From Bacillota bacterium (GTDB lineage Bacteria; Bacillota; Clostridia; Christensenellales; UBA1242): a stretch of 64,000 nucleotides of DNA. The DNA lies in contig WRAS01000006.1 of NCBI GenBank assembly GCA_009780065.1, forward strand, positions 1 to 64,000, in the 5' to 3' direction. Shown here in pieces: positions 9,208 to 16,891 of this stretch (positions are counted from its first letter, which is position 1; every line of letters starts with the position of its first letter). The translations under genes and the position numbers were made by a program. The notes beneath the pieces are model-generated. The model did not search any database. It was not told the origin of the DNA and saw only the letters and a list, made by a program, of their open reading frames with translations.

Positions 9208-9236
9208 TTGAAAGCGGATTGTAATTACTGTATAAT
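9208..9236 (+). promoter_or_regulatory. Leaderless-type promoter of the GNAT cluster
   Basis: TTGAAA (9208-9213), 17 nt, TATAAT (9231-9236), then only 5 nt to the ATG at 9242. A start point about 7 nt after the -10 box would fall on the start codon. Confidence 0.75.
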
Positions 9237-9241
9237 TATAT

Positions 9242-9655
9242 ATGGGAAACGGGGACAAAATCTTTACGGATAGATTGAAAATAACAACAATAATACAGCA
9301 TGATGAATTTTTTAAGAGTAATATTTTTTCGCGAACGCAAAAATGCGAAATTGGAAGTATAGGTGCATCGAATATGCCAGATGGGACATGTAATGTTTTC
9401 TATGACATTTTGCCTAAACACAGGGGAAATGGATATGCGCCAGAGGCATTGTTAACATTAACGCAAGAATTGGTTAGTCAAAATAAATTACCATCTTTGT
9501 CGATTCTTTCGAATAATCCGTCATCAAAAAGGGTTGCAGAAAAGTCTGGGTACATTCTGGTAGGTAAGATGGAAGATTTTAGATTCGGTCCAAAAGGGAT
9601 AGCAACGGACATTACGACAAGAGAACTTGTCATGGAGAAACATGATGACAAATGA
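9242..9655 (+). CDS. GNAT-family acetyltransferase, tandem copy 1
   Basis: 137 residues, RimJ/RimL-like. The acetyl-CoA pyrophosphate loop is seen as HRGNGYAPEAL (the Arg-x-x-Gly-x-Ala signature), followed by a helix and the RVAEKSGY motif typical of N-acetyltransferases. The protein is short because the N-terminal region before beta-4 is reduced. The substrate is unknown (protein N-terminus, amino-sugar or small amine are all possible). It is first of three tandem paralogues and its end overlaps the next gene by 14 nt. Confidence 0.82.
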   Translation: MGNGDKIFTDRLKITTIIQHDEFFKSNIFSRTQKCEIGSIGASNMPDGTCNVFYDILPKHRGNGYAPEALLTLTQELVSQNKLPSLSILSNNPSSKRVAEKSGYILVGKMEDFRFGPKGIATDITTRELVMEKHDDK

Positions 9656-10073
9656 CGAATTTTTGATGACAACAGATCGGCTTGTGATATCTAGGGCCGG
9701 CCAATATAGAAGTTCGGGGTCTGGGGCACTTGTGACACGAAATTCTATTTTTTTGAAATCAAATGAATGCAAAGTTGGGAGAATTGCAACATCCGATTTT
9801 TCTGATGGAGTGAGTGAAATTTGTTACGACATTGAAATGTTCCACGGACAAAATGGTTATGCGTCAGAGGCATTAAAGGCGGTAACACAGAAAAAATTTG
9901 AGCAGGACAAACTTCCAAAGTTAGTTATAAAGAAAGAAAATCTGTGGTCGCAAAGGGTTGCAATAAAATCTGGGTACGTTCCGGCCGGCGAATTATTTGA
10001 TGAAAGGGTTGAATTTGTTCCGTGTGGAATTGGATCCGATATTGAGACAAAAAGGCTGGTAATTGAGAAATGA
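9642..10073 (+). CDS. GNAT-family acetyltransferase-like, tandem copy 2 with altered CoA motif
   Basis: 143 residues from the ATG at 9642 (GGAG 5 nt upstream; the next codon is also ATG). It aligns with copies 1 and 3 over its whole length, including the RLVIS start, the DIEM..NGYASEAL helix and the RVAIKSGY motif. The acetyl-CoA signature is changed: copies 1 and 3 have HRGNGYA, this one has HGQNGYA, so the conserved Arg and first Gly are lost. It may be a weak or inactive paralogue. An earlier in-frame ATG at 9627 gives extra residues without family support. Confidence 0.75.
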   Translation: MMTNDEFLMTTDRLVISRAGQYRSSGSGALVTRNSIFLKSNECKVGRIATSDFSDGVSEICYDIEMFHGQNGYASEALKAVTQKKFEQDKLPKLVIKKENLWSQRVAIKSGYVPAGELFDERVEFVPCGIGSDIETKRLVIEK

Positions 10074-10501
10074 AAGGACGCAAGGATTTAGTTACAAAAA
10101 GGTTGCTGATTTCTACCGTTTCATCATACGAAGGTGGTGATTTTTGTTTTGGTTCGCACAAAAATGCGATTATGACTATCGCCGACGAATCATTAGTTGG
10201 AATAATAACCACGTCAGATTTTCCGAATGGCACATGCGACATTTCGTATAAAATCAATCCCGCTCACCGCGGTAATGGCTATGCAACTGAGGCACTAGTC
10301 GCGGAAACCACCCGAAAGTGTAAGGAGAATTTGGTTCCGAAATTGGTAATCAAGATGGATAGTTTAGAGTCGCTGTGTGTTGCCAAAAAGGCTGGGTACA
10401 TAAAAATAAGTGAGAATAAGAAAAGAGGTATCCAAGAGTTTGCACCAAGAGGAATTGCGTCGGATATTGGGACAAGAAAGTTAATGTTGAAGCGAGAATA
10501 A
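10070..10501 (+). CDS. GNAT-family acetyltransferase, tandem copy 3
   Basis: 143 residues. It overlaps copy 2 by ATGA, so the genes are translationally coupled. The CoA loop HRGNGYATEAL is intact and the CVAKKAGYI motif follows. The three copies share order of motifs and length, which indicates local gene triplication rather than three imports. It ends 1 nt before the convergent tsaB stop. Confidence 0.82.
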   Translation: MKGRKDLVTKRLLISTVSSYEGGDFCFGSHKNAIMTIADESLVGIITTSDFPNGTCDISYKINPAHRGNGYATEALVAETTRKCKENLVPKLVIKMDSLESLCVAKKAGYIKISENKKRGIQEFAPRGIASDIGTRKLMLKRE

Positions 10502-10888
10502 TCAAGATTTTTTTGATACGACGAATTCGCTGTCGTAAATTGGTTCAAGGGTGATTGGGTCGGCGAATGTTTTAGTTTTGAATTTTTGGATGGCGTCTTC
10601 GGTGGATATTGCCATGATAATGGGATGCGGGTACACCATGTGGAAGGCCTTTGTTGCTGTCATGCCGACACGGTTCCCTGTCCATGATGTGCCGCCAGTG
10701 CCGATTGCGTACGCATCCAGGTCGGCGAAAGATATGTTTGCAGCCAATAAAAGTTTCTTTGTTTCAAAAGCCACGATTGCGTCATGTTTTTTGTTGTCAA
10801 GGTTATTTGTAAAGATATGGTTACCTTTGTCGGTAATTAATTCGATTTTCATCGTGCGCTGGGTTGTGTCAATGTAGAGGATTTTCAT
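10502..10888 (-). CDS. tsaB: TsaB, shortened form lacking the C-terminal domain
   Basis: 128 residues against about 220-235 in typical TsaB. The N-terminal half matches the family: MKILYIDTT start, HDAIV, and GTGGTSWTGNRVG in place of the usual GPGSFTGLRIG. After ISTEDAI the sequence jumps to a short tail with LEPIYDSEFV, which resembles the very end of normal TsaB, so most of the second domain is missing. TsaB is the scaffold partner of TsaD in making the t6A modification of tRNA. It overlaps tsaE by ATGA, which supports the assignment. Confidence 0.78.
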   Translation of the reverse strand: MKILYIDTTQRTMKIELITDKGNHIFTNNLDNKKHDAIVAFETKKLLLAANISFADLDAYAIGTGGTSWTGNRVGMTATKAFHMVYPHPIIMAISTEDAIQKFKTKTFADPITLEPIYDSEFVVSKKS

Positions 10889-11253
10889 TGAGACTCTCCT
10901 TTTAGGTAAATTGTAGTATATGGCCTTGCGCGGTTAATTAGTTCGGGGGTTAAGTGCGAATACCATTCGACAAAGGCGATATTGTTACCCGACAAGATAT
11001 CTTCAATGTCGAGATGTTCAAGTGCGGATGAGTCTTGGATTCTATATAGGTCGATGTGAAAGATATTGGGTTCGTATTGGTTAATGATTGTGAATGTGGG
11101 GCTTTGGACATGGATTTTTGGATGCGTGAGTTTAAGCACCATGGAAACAAGTGTGGTCTTTCCCGCACCCATCTCCCCGTCTAGGAAATATATTTGTCGC
11201 CCTCCGCGTTTAATTTTTGATGCAATTTTTTGTGCTTTGCTTTTAATATTCAT
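10885..11253 (-). CDS. tsaE: TsaE, ATPase for tRNA t6A synthesis
   Basis: 122 residues. The Walker A loop is GEMGAGKTTLV; the HIDLYR motif and the FVEW motif typical of TsaE follow. TsaE drives turnover of the TsaBD complex in N6-threonylcarbamoyladenosine synthesis. No Shine-Dalgarno: a TTGACA/CACAAT promoter ends 7 nt before the ATG, predicting a leaderless message. It starts 15 nt from the start of the divergent gene at 11269. tsaD is not in the window. Confidence 0.93.
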   Translation of the reverse strand: MNIKSKAQKIASKIKRGGRQIYFLDGEMGAGKTTLVSMVLKLTHPKIHVQSPTFTIINQYEPNIFHIDLYRIQDSSALEHLDIEDILSGNNIAFVEWYSHLTPELINRARPYTTIYLKGESQ

Positions 11254-11260
11254 GTCAATA

Positions 11261-11290
11261 ATTGTGTCATGAAGTTTGCGGTTTTGTCAA
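11261..11290 (-). promoter_or_regulatory. Leaderless-type promoter of tsaE-tsaB, overlapping the divergent promoter
   Basis: TTGACA (11285-11290), 18 nt, CACAAT (11261-11266), then 7 nt to the tsaE ATG. The -35 box and spacer lie inside the first codons of the divergent gene, and the -10 box shares bases 11261-11262 with the candidate -10 box AATAAT (11257-11262) of that gene. Confidence 0.65.
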
Positions 11291-12024
11291 ATCTTGTTAT
11301 TCGGTCATTTTTCATTTTTGTTATTGCTTATTTATGGGCGAGTTATCTTTTTAGGGGTTTCTTTGTTAATTTTTTGATTGCATTTTTAATTACAGTGCTT
11401 GCGAATTATTTTATCACAATTTTGTACACGAAAAAAAGGAACAAGGTTAACCTTACCAAGCAAGAACAGGAGCACATGTTCAAGATAAGTCTTGCGTATC
11501 GATTTATGACCAAGGAAAAGGCGTTGGAAAATTTGTATTTGGTTTTTGGGAAATTGAATGAGGATGGAGTTGAGAAACAATACGATAGGGTTTTAGTAGA
11601 TGGTAAAAGTTATTTTTCCATGCTGCACAAAGATGTTTCGATTGAAGATGTGGTCGAGATTGTACGCAAAGCAGATTTCCAAAAAGTGGTTGTTGTTGGG
11701 CAAGAATTTTCGCGCGAAGTAAGAAATTTTTTCGGAATATTGGAAATTGATGTAGAGTTATTGAATATTGAAAAGTTCTATAGTGAATATTTGAAGAAGG
11801 CCGAGATATTTCCAAATTTGTCAATTGCTACGAAATCAAAGTCACGAATAACGTGGTTGGGTATTAGAAATATGTTTTTACAAAGACAAAAAGCACGTGG
11901 ATACGTGCTTGTTGGGTTGGTAGTATTGATGGCAAGTTTTGTAGTTAGTTTTAGCCTGTTTTACATTATCTTTGCCACATTCCTGTTTGGGTTGGCTGTC
12001 ACATCGCGGGTGATAAATGTATAA
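11269..12024 (+). CDS. Membrane protein, unknown
   Basis: 251 residues from the ATG at 11269. Two hydrophobic helices lie near the N-terminus (residues about 5-50) and two near the C-terminus (about 205-250), with a soluble central domain of about 150 residues between. The central part reads as alternating beta and alpha (KVVVVGQEFSREVRNFFGI), which could be a nuclease-like or Rossmann-like core, but I do not recognise it. An upstream ATG at 11230 lies inside tsaE and is unlikely. No Shine-Dalgarno; AATAAT lies 6 nt before the ATG. Confidence 0.72.
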   Translation: MKFAVLSNLVIRSFFIFVIAYLWASYLFRGFFVNFLIAFLITVLANYFITILYTKKRNKVNLTKQEQEHMFKISLAYRFMTKEKALENLYLVFGKLNEDGVEKQYDRVLVDGKSYFSMLHKDVSIEDVVEIVRKADFQKVVVVGQEFSREVRNFFGILEIDVELLNIEKFYSEYLKKAEIFPNLSIATKSKSRITWLGIRNMFLQRQKARGYVLVGLVVLMASFVVSFSLFYIIFATFLFGLAVTSRVINV

Positions 12025-12040
12025 ATCATGAAATGCTCTA

Positions 12041-13369
12041 CTAAGACATAACACGTAGCATCATACCAGTGAGAGAGTTCCAAGTTGCCTGGTCAAAGTA
12101 ACGCATGACCTCGGCCCTGTCGGCTACCCTTGCACCACCTAGCCATGAGTGTGCCATTGTTGGGAACATAGCCTCGAGAAAGTTTTGTCGCCATGATAAC
12201 TCTGAGGCAGTAAACCAGTCTTCAGTTGTAATTTCGTCATAGAATATTGTTTGTGCCTCGGCAACTGCTGTTGTCCCCCACATTACAGACATATTTGCCG
12301 CAGCACGATTTGCATTGGACATGAAATTAATAAAGTCGTATGCACGCTGTGAGTTACCGCCGGCTGTTGTTGGAACAACCAATGTGTTGATCCAGATGTT
12401 TGTGCCTTCCTCGGGGATAAAGTATCTGAGACTTTGTGTTGTGTTCATTGCCATTGCATAAGCGGCGGAGATGCTCCACTCTAGACCAAGGTCAGTTGAA
12501 CGAGAAGCGGTGTTGATTTCGATATAGACCTCGTCCTCTTCGAATCTGGTGCTAGAGTGAAGTCTGTTTAACATGTGTTCGGCTTGGTTGAACATTGTTG
12601 TGGTTGGTTGCACAAAAATTTCACGAAGGGCGTCTTGGTGGGCTTGCGGTGATATTGCAGCCGCAGCCTGGAGTGCTGCACGATGTGTTGGATGTGCCAT
12701 TAGAGCGATTGGCATTGCGTCACGACCACTTGATTTGAAAGATGGGTTTAGGTTGTTGGGTGCAGCGGAAATAATAGGGTTCACACGCGCGCGATCCGCG
12801 ATTATATGTTGACCATTGTAAGTAGTGCCAGTTGCCCAGATTGCCTGCCATCCATAGTCGTTTAACAAGTCATATAACCCGTTAATGCTGTGGTCATAAA
12901 GGATGCCCAATGTTCCATAAACAATTGGAACGGAAAAACGTTGTGGTGTTTGCGCGTTTGGTTGGGATTCTGATTCGAAAAATATTACTTGGTCCATTAC
13001 GTTTTGGGTAAATACGCTGTTTGCAGGTATACGGCCTGTGTCCAAGGCACGAATCATGTTGTGGCGAATCATGTGCTCGACGGCGTAGTCACTTGGCATG
13101 ACTATGTCAAAGTCGTTGTTGCCTTGCTCCATGATAGAGAGCATTTCGCGGTTGGATGTATAGAATTCCACATCCACACGGAATCTTGGGTGCACGTTTG
13201 CGCGCATGTAGTCACGAAATTCGGTAATGATTGCAGGGTTAATAACACCCGCCCATATGTATAGACGAAGGCGGTATTCGCGAGGGACGCGAAGTAGAAG
13301 CCATGTTGTGAGCCCAGCACTGAGCACCAGTACCACAACACAGATGATAGCAATTGTTTTTTTTGTCAT
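12041..13369 (-). CDS. potD: Polyamine ABC transporter, substrate-binding protein (PotD-like)
   Basis: 442 residues, longer than the usual 350. A single N-terminal hydrophobic helix (IAIICVVVLVLSAGLTTWLL) is followed by an extracellular binding-protein domain beginning RLYIWAGVINP and containing the DIVMPSDYAVE and VYGTLGILYD segments typical of PotD/PotF. There is no lipobox Cys, so the protein seems to be held by an uncleaved signal anchor rather than a lipid. An AAAAGGAG site precedes the ATG. It is last in the potABCD order, as in many Bacillota. Confidence 0.88.
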   Translation of the reverse strand: MTKKTIAIICVVVLVLSAGLTTWLLLRVPREYRLRLYIWAGVINPAIITEFRDYMRANVHPRFRVDVEFYTSNREMLSIMEQGNNDFDIVMPSDYAVEHMIRHNMIRALDTGRIPANSVFTQNVMDQVIFFESESQPNAQTPQRFSVPIVYGTLGILYDHSINGLYDLLNDYGWQAIWATGTTYNGQHIIADRARVNPIISAAPNNLNPSFKSSGRDAMPIALMAHPTHRAALQAAAAISPQAHQDALREIFVQPTTTMFNQAEHMLNRLHSSTRFEEDEVYIEINTASRSTDLGLEWSISAAYAMAMNTTQSLRYFIPEEGTNIWINTLVVPTTAGGNSQRAYDFINFMSNANRAAANMSVMWGTTAVAEAQTIFYDEITTEDWFTASELSWRQNFLEAMFPTMAHSWLGGARVADRAEVMRYFDQATWNSLTGMMLRVMS

Positions 13370-13431
13370 TTTTTAAATCTCCTTTTATTTTTTGTTTTGT
13401 TGTTTTTTTGGGTTAAAATCTCAATGTTCAT

Positions 13432-14226
13432 TCATCTATTCACCTCCGATTTCTTTCGCCTTTTACCGAGGTAAATGTTAACGAAAATCAAAATTACCAA
13501 CACAAGCCCGAATATAAGTGCCCCAAGAGCACGGAGTTCGCGCGGCGGAGGAATTCGAGTATAACTGTAGACAACTGTGGAGATTGTATGCACACCATCA
13601 TTGTTGAATTGGGTAATTATGAAATCGTCCAGAGATAAACTGAAACCCAGCAAAAACGCAGCAATCATAGCGGGCATAAGTTGCGGGATGACGACACTGA
13701 ACATCGCGTGCATGGGTGGTGCGCCGAGGTCTTGGGCGGCCTCGAACATATTTTGGTCCATTGAACGAAGGCGCGGCAATATTACCAGCACCGATATTGG
13801 AAGACAGATTAGTGTGTGAGCAAGAATTAATTTGAAGTAACCAGCGTTAAAAATACCCAATGCAGCAAATAGTAATACCAAAGAAAATGCTGTGACTATG
13901 GTTGCGTTGATAAATGGGATTTGGTTTAAAATCATTGTTGCAGATTGTGCACGGCGTTTCATTTTAATTATTCCCATGCATGCAAATGTTGCGATGATAA
14001 CAGCCAAGGCAGCAGATAAGGTTGCAATTAGTATCGTATTAAATAAAGCCGACATTATACGTTGATTTTGGAAAAGGTCGCGCCATGTACCAAAACCGAA
14101 TTGGAAATTATCGGTTTGCATAATTCGTGTCTCCGAGAATGAAAAAGCCACGAGCATAAGGATAGGTGCATACACAAGTGCAATTACAAGAAATATAAAT
14201 GAAGCGTAGATTATTTTTTTCTTCAT
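13432..14226 (-). CDS. potC: Polyamine ABC transporter permease PotC
   Basis: 264 residues with six membrane helices. The permease EAA loop is recognisable as EAAQDLGAPPMHAMFSVVIP, the contact point with the ATPase, and a LDDFIITQF segment follows as in PotC/YdcV. An AAAAGGAGGG site precedes the ATG. Lies between potB and potD in a four-gene operon for spermidine/putrescine uptake. Confidence 0.92.
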   Translation of the reverse strand: MKKKIIYASFIFLVIALVYAPILMLVAFSFSETRIMQTDNFQFGFGTWRDLFQNQRIMSALFNTILIATLSAALAVIIATFACMGIIKMKRRAQSATMILNQIPFINATIVTAFSLVLLFAALGIFNAGYFKLILAHTLICLPISVLVILPRLRSMDQNMFEAAQDLGAPPMHAMFSVVIPQLMPAMIAAFLLGFSLSLDDFIITQFNNDGVHTISTVVYSYTRIPPPRELRALGALIFGLVLVILIFVNIYLGKRRKKSEVNR

Positions 14227-14251
14227 GATGTCACCCTCCTTTTAAATATTT

Positions 14252-15052
14252 TTACCACAGACCGCCACGTTTGTTTCCGCGCTTGCTGAGACGGTTTGTT
14301 ATCAATATAGTCAACACAACAATGATAAGCAACGCGATGGAAATGACGCTGGCACGACCGAATTCACTGTTGATATTTAGTTGGAACAAGAGCCACCCAA
14401 GCATACGGGTGCTGTTGTCACCAAAGTATTGAACCAAAAAGTATGTTGATATTGCAGGAGTAAAGACCAACAAGAATGCCGCCATTATGCCAGGGACAGA
14501 CAGAGGCAGGATTGTTTTGGTAAAGACCTGGGTGGGATTGGCACCTAGATCTTGGCTGGCTTCGATGTATTTTTTGCTGGTGCCACTGATAACCACATAT
14601 ATTGGAATGATTGCAAGAGGCAGGTAATCCAAAACAATTGCAAATACAAGTGCGAATAGTCCACGCTCGACACCTATTATTCCGAATAATTCGCGCAATG
14701 CGAATGAACGAAGCAAAAGGTTAATCCACATTGGCATAATGAAAAGCATTAAAATTGTGTGGCTACGTTTGAAGCCTGCGGTTGCAAGACCGAGCGCAAT
14801 TGGAAAGGCAATTAAAATAGCAATTACAGTTGCCAGCAAAGCAATACCAAGTGAACGGAATAAAATGCGAACAGACACGCTGTCGGTGAAGAAATATTGA
14901 ATGTGTGCGAAGGTGAAACTGCCGTCCTCGAAAAAGGCATAAAAGAATAACAGAGATAGTGGAACCACCACCATCATAATCATGAAGATGAAAAAAGGAA
15001 GGGCAAAAAGAAATTTATATGACATGCGCGTTTTTGGTTTATTTTTTTTCAT
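14252..15052 (-). CDS. potB: Polyamine ABC transporter permease PotB
   Basis: 266 residues, six membrane helices. The EAA loop is EASQDLGANPTQVFTKTILP, and the segment MPMWINLLLRSFA is typical of PotB/PotH. It pairs with PotC to form the channel. AAAAGGAGGG site before the ATG; 25 nt before potC. Confidence 0.92.
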   Translation of the reverse strand: MKKNKPKTRMSYKFLFALPFFIFMIMMVVVPLSLLFFYAFFEDGSFTFAHIQYFFTDSVSVRILFRSLGIALLATVIAILIAFPIALGLATAGFKRSHTILMLFIMPMWINLLLRSFALRELFGIIGVERGLFALVFAIVLDYLPLAIIPIYVVISGTSKKYIEASQDLGANPTQVFTKTILPLSVPGIMAAFLLVFTPAISTYFLVQYFGDNSTRMLGWLLFQLNINSEFGRASVISIALLIIVVLTILITNRLSKRGNKRGGLW

Positions 15053-15086
15053 GTTGACACCCTCCTTTTAACTTAGGTTTAATTGA

Positions 15087-16541
15087 TTACTCTTCTTCGG
15101 TTTCCTCTCTTCTTTCGACGATGATATTTTCGGGTTTTATTATTAGACCGACCCTGTCGTCTGTGTCCCATTCGTATGGTGTGTTAACGATAAACAATGT
15201 GTCATTGTCTGTCCACACGTTAACGTTGTAATACGAACCTTTGTAAATGGATTGGGTTACGTACCCGCCGATTGTTCCGTCATTTTCGTCGTCCACAATT
15301 TCAACATGGTTGAATGCAATACGCGCGGTGACTGGGTCACCTTTTTTGAATGGTTCGTCGCCTGTTTCTGTTTTTTCGATTGCGTGTGCGGTTTGGAAAT
15401 ATACGCCAGAGATTTCCAGCGTGTCCTCGCCTGTCATGTATGTTTCGTATTCGTTAATTGTTGTTTCCATGGACATTATGTGGATGTCACCAGGTTTGAT
15501 TGTTAGACCGACCTCGGTACCCTCTTTAACTTCGTCCACGGATTGGATTGTAAATTCGTAATCGTTTGCAAGCACCGCTTTTTCATAATAAGTACCCATA
15601 AAGGTGGAGGAAATCACAGTGCCCTTTAGTTCGGCGTTTTTGTCGGTAACGGATAAAATTGTTATATCTTCGGGCCTTATTACTATGTCCACGGGTTGAT
15701 TTTTACAAAAGCCTTTACCGTCGCAACGAAAGGTTTGACCCAAGAATTTGACCTTGTGGTCCTCTAGCATTGTTCCGCCGAGAATATTTGATTCCCCGAT
15801 AAAGTTTGCAACGAAAGCATTGACCGGTTTGTCGTATATTTGCTTTGGCGTGCCGACTTGTTGAATTAGACCGTCGTTAATAACCACAATTGTGTCGGAC
15901 ATTGTAAGAGCCTCTTCTTGGTCGTGTGTAACGTATATAAATGTTATACCGATTTCACGGTGCATACGGCGTAGTTCCAGTTGCATCTCTTTACGCATTT
16001 TTAAATCAAGCGCACCCAGCGGTTCGTCCAGTAAAAGAACGCGCGGCTCCATAACAAGAGCGCGGGCTATGGCGACACGCTGTTGTTGGCCCCCTGAAAG
16101 TGAATCTATGTCACGGTGACCGTATTCAGCAAGACCAACAAGTTTTAGTTTTTCGTCCACACGCTGCTTTATTTCGGCTTTGGAAAGGCGTGGATTGGTT
16201 TTAAGTTTAAGACCATAGGCAATGTTGTTAAAGACATCCAAGTGCGGAAACAATGCGTATTTTTGGAATACAGTATTTACGTTACGCTTGTGTGGAGGGA
16301 TTTTGGTGACGTCGGTGCCCTCGAGATATATTATTCCATCGGACGGCATTTCGAAACCAGCAATCATACGTAAAATTGTGGTTTTGCCACAACCAGAGGG
16401 CCCCAGTAATGTAACGAATTCGCCTTTTTTTATTTTGAGATTGATGTCATCCACAACGGTTTGTTTGCCGAAAACCTTTACGAGGTTTTTAAGTTCGATA
16501 ATAGTTTCGAGGTTTTTCTTTTTTACAGCCTCTTTCGTCAT
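15087..16541 (-). CDS. potA: Polyamine ABC transporter ATPase PotA
   Basis: 484 residues, about 110 longer than E. coli PotA. ABC motifs: Walker A GPSGCGKTT, signature LSGGQQQRVAIARA, Walker B RVLLLDEPLGALD, and switch His in YVTHDQEEAL. The C-terminal 240 residues contain a regulatory TOBE region that appears extended by a second TOBE-like repeat (both halves have a GLTIKP/GLIIKP-type strand). It powers polyamine import. A GGGGG-type site precedes the ATG and a strong promoter lies 74 nt upstream. Confidence 0.93.
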   Translation of the reverse strand: MTKEAVKKKNLETIIELKNLVKVFGKQTVVDDINLKIKKGEFVTLLGPSGCGKTTILRMIAGFEMPSDGIIYLEGTDVTKIPPHKRNVNTVFQKYALFPHLDVFNNIAYGLKLKTNPRLSKAEIKQRVDEKLKLVGLAEYGHRDIDSLSGGQQQRVAIARALVMEPRVLLLDEPLGALDLKMRKEMQLELRRMHREIGITFIYVTHDQEEALTMSDTIVVINDGLIQQVGTPKQIYDKPVNAFVANFIGESNILGGTMLEDHKVKFLGQTFRCDGKGFCKNQPVDIVIRPEDITILSVTDKNAELKGTVISSTFMGTYYEKAVLANDYEFTIQSVDEVKEGTEVGLTIKPGDIHIMSMETTINEYETYMTGEDTLEISGVYFQTAHAIEKTETGDEPFKKGDPVTARIAFNHVEIVDDENDGTIGGYVTQSIYKGSYYNVNVWTDNDTLFIVNTPYEWDTDDRVGLIIKPENIIVERREETEEE

Positions 16542-16614
16542 AATACAAAACCCCCTTGTTATCGATTTTTGGTCGCTATGCTCACCAATCCTTTTTAAAT
16601 AAATTTAATAAGCA

Positions 16615-16643
16615 AATATAGAGCAAATTATGGGGGGTGTCAA
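16615..16643 (-). promoter_or_regulatory. Promoter of potABCD
   Basis: TTGACA (16638-16643), 17 nt, TATATT (16615-16620). The leader would be about 65 nt and contains the ribosome binding site, unlike the leaderless promoters elsewhere in the window. Confidence 0.75.
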
Positions 16644-16690
16644 TAGTTTTTTAATATTGAAGTTACATAAATTTTGTGATAAAATCTTGC

Positions 16691-16891
16691 ATGAAAGATG
16701 TGGGAATAAGTTTATTAATTGCAGACGTCAGCCGCATTCATTACCAAGAATCCGAAATTAACAATGGCGGATGTACATTGCTATTTAAGTCAAGCAAGGC
16801 AGGAAAAGTAATTAGTCTTTGTCCGCCATTTCGTAAATATTTATGCCAGGGTTGCGTTCGACCTTTTCAAGAAATGCTTCGGCGTTGGTGA
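16691..16891 (+). CDS. Possible small leaderless ORF, unknown
   Basis: 66 residues starting MKDVGISLLIADVSR. Support is mainly positional: TTGAAG, 17 nt, TAAAAT, then 5 nt to this ATG, the same architecture as known genes here. It overlaps the convergent gene at 16812 by 80 nt, and its C-terminal 25 residues are antisense to that gene, so the true coding part may be decayed. No family recognised. Confidence 0.3.
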   Translation: MKDVGISLLIADVSRIHYQESEINNGGCTLLFKSSKAGKVISLCPPFRKYLCQGCVRPFQEMLRRW

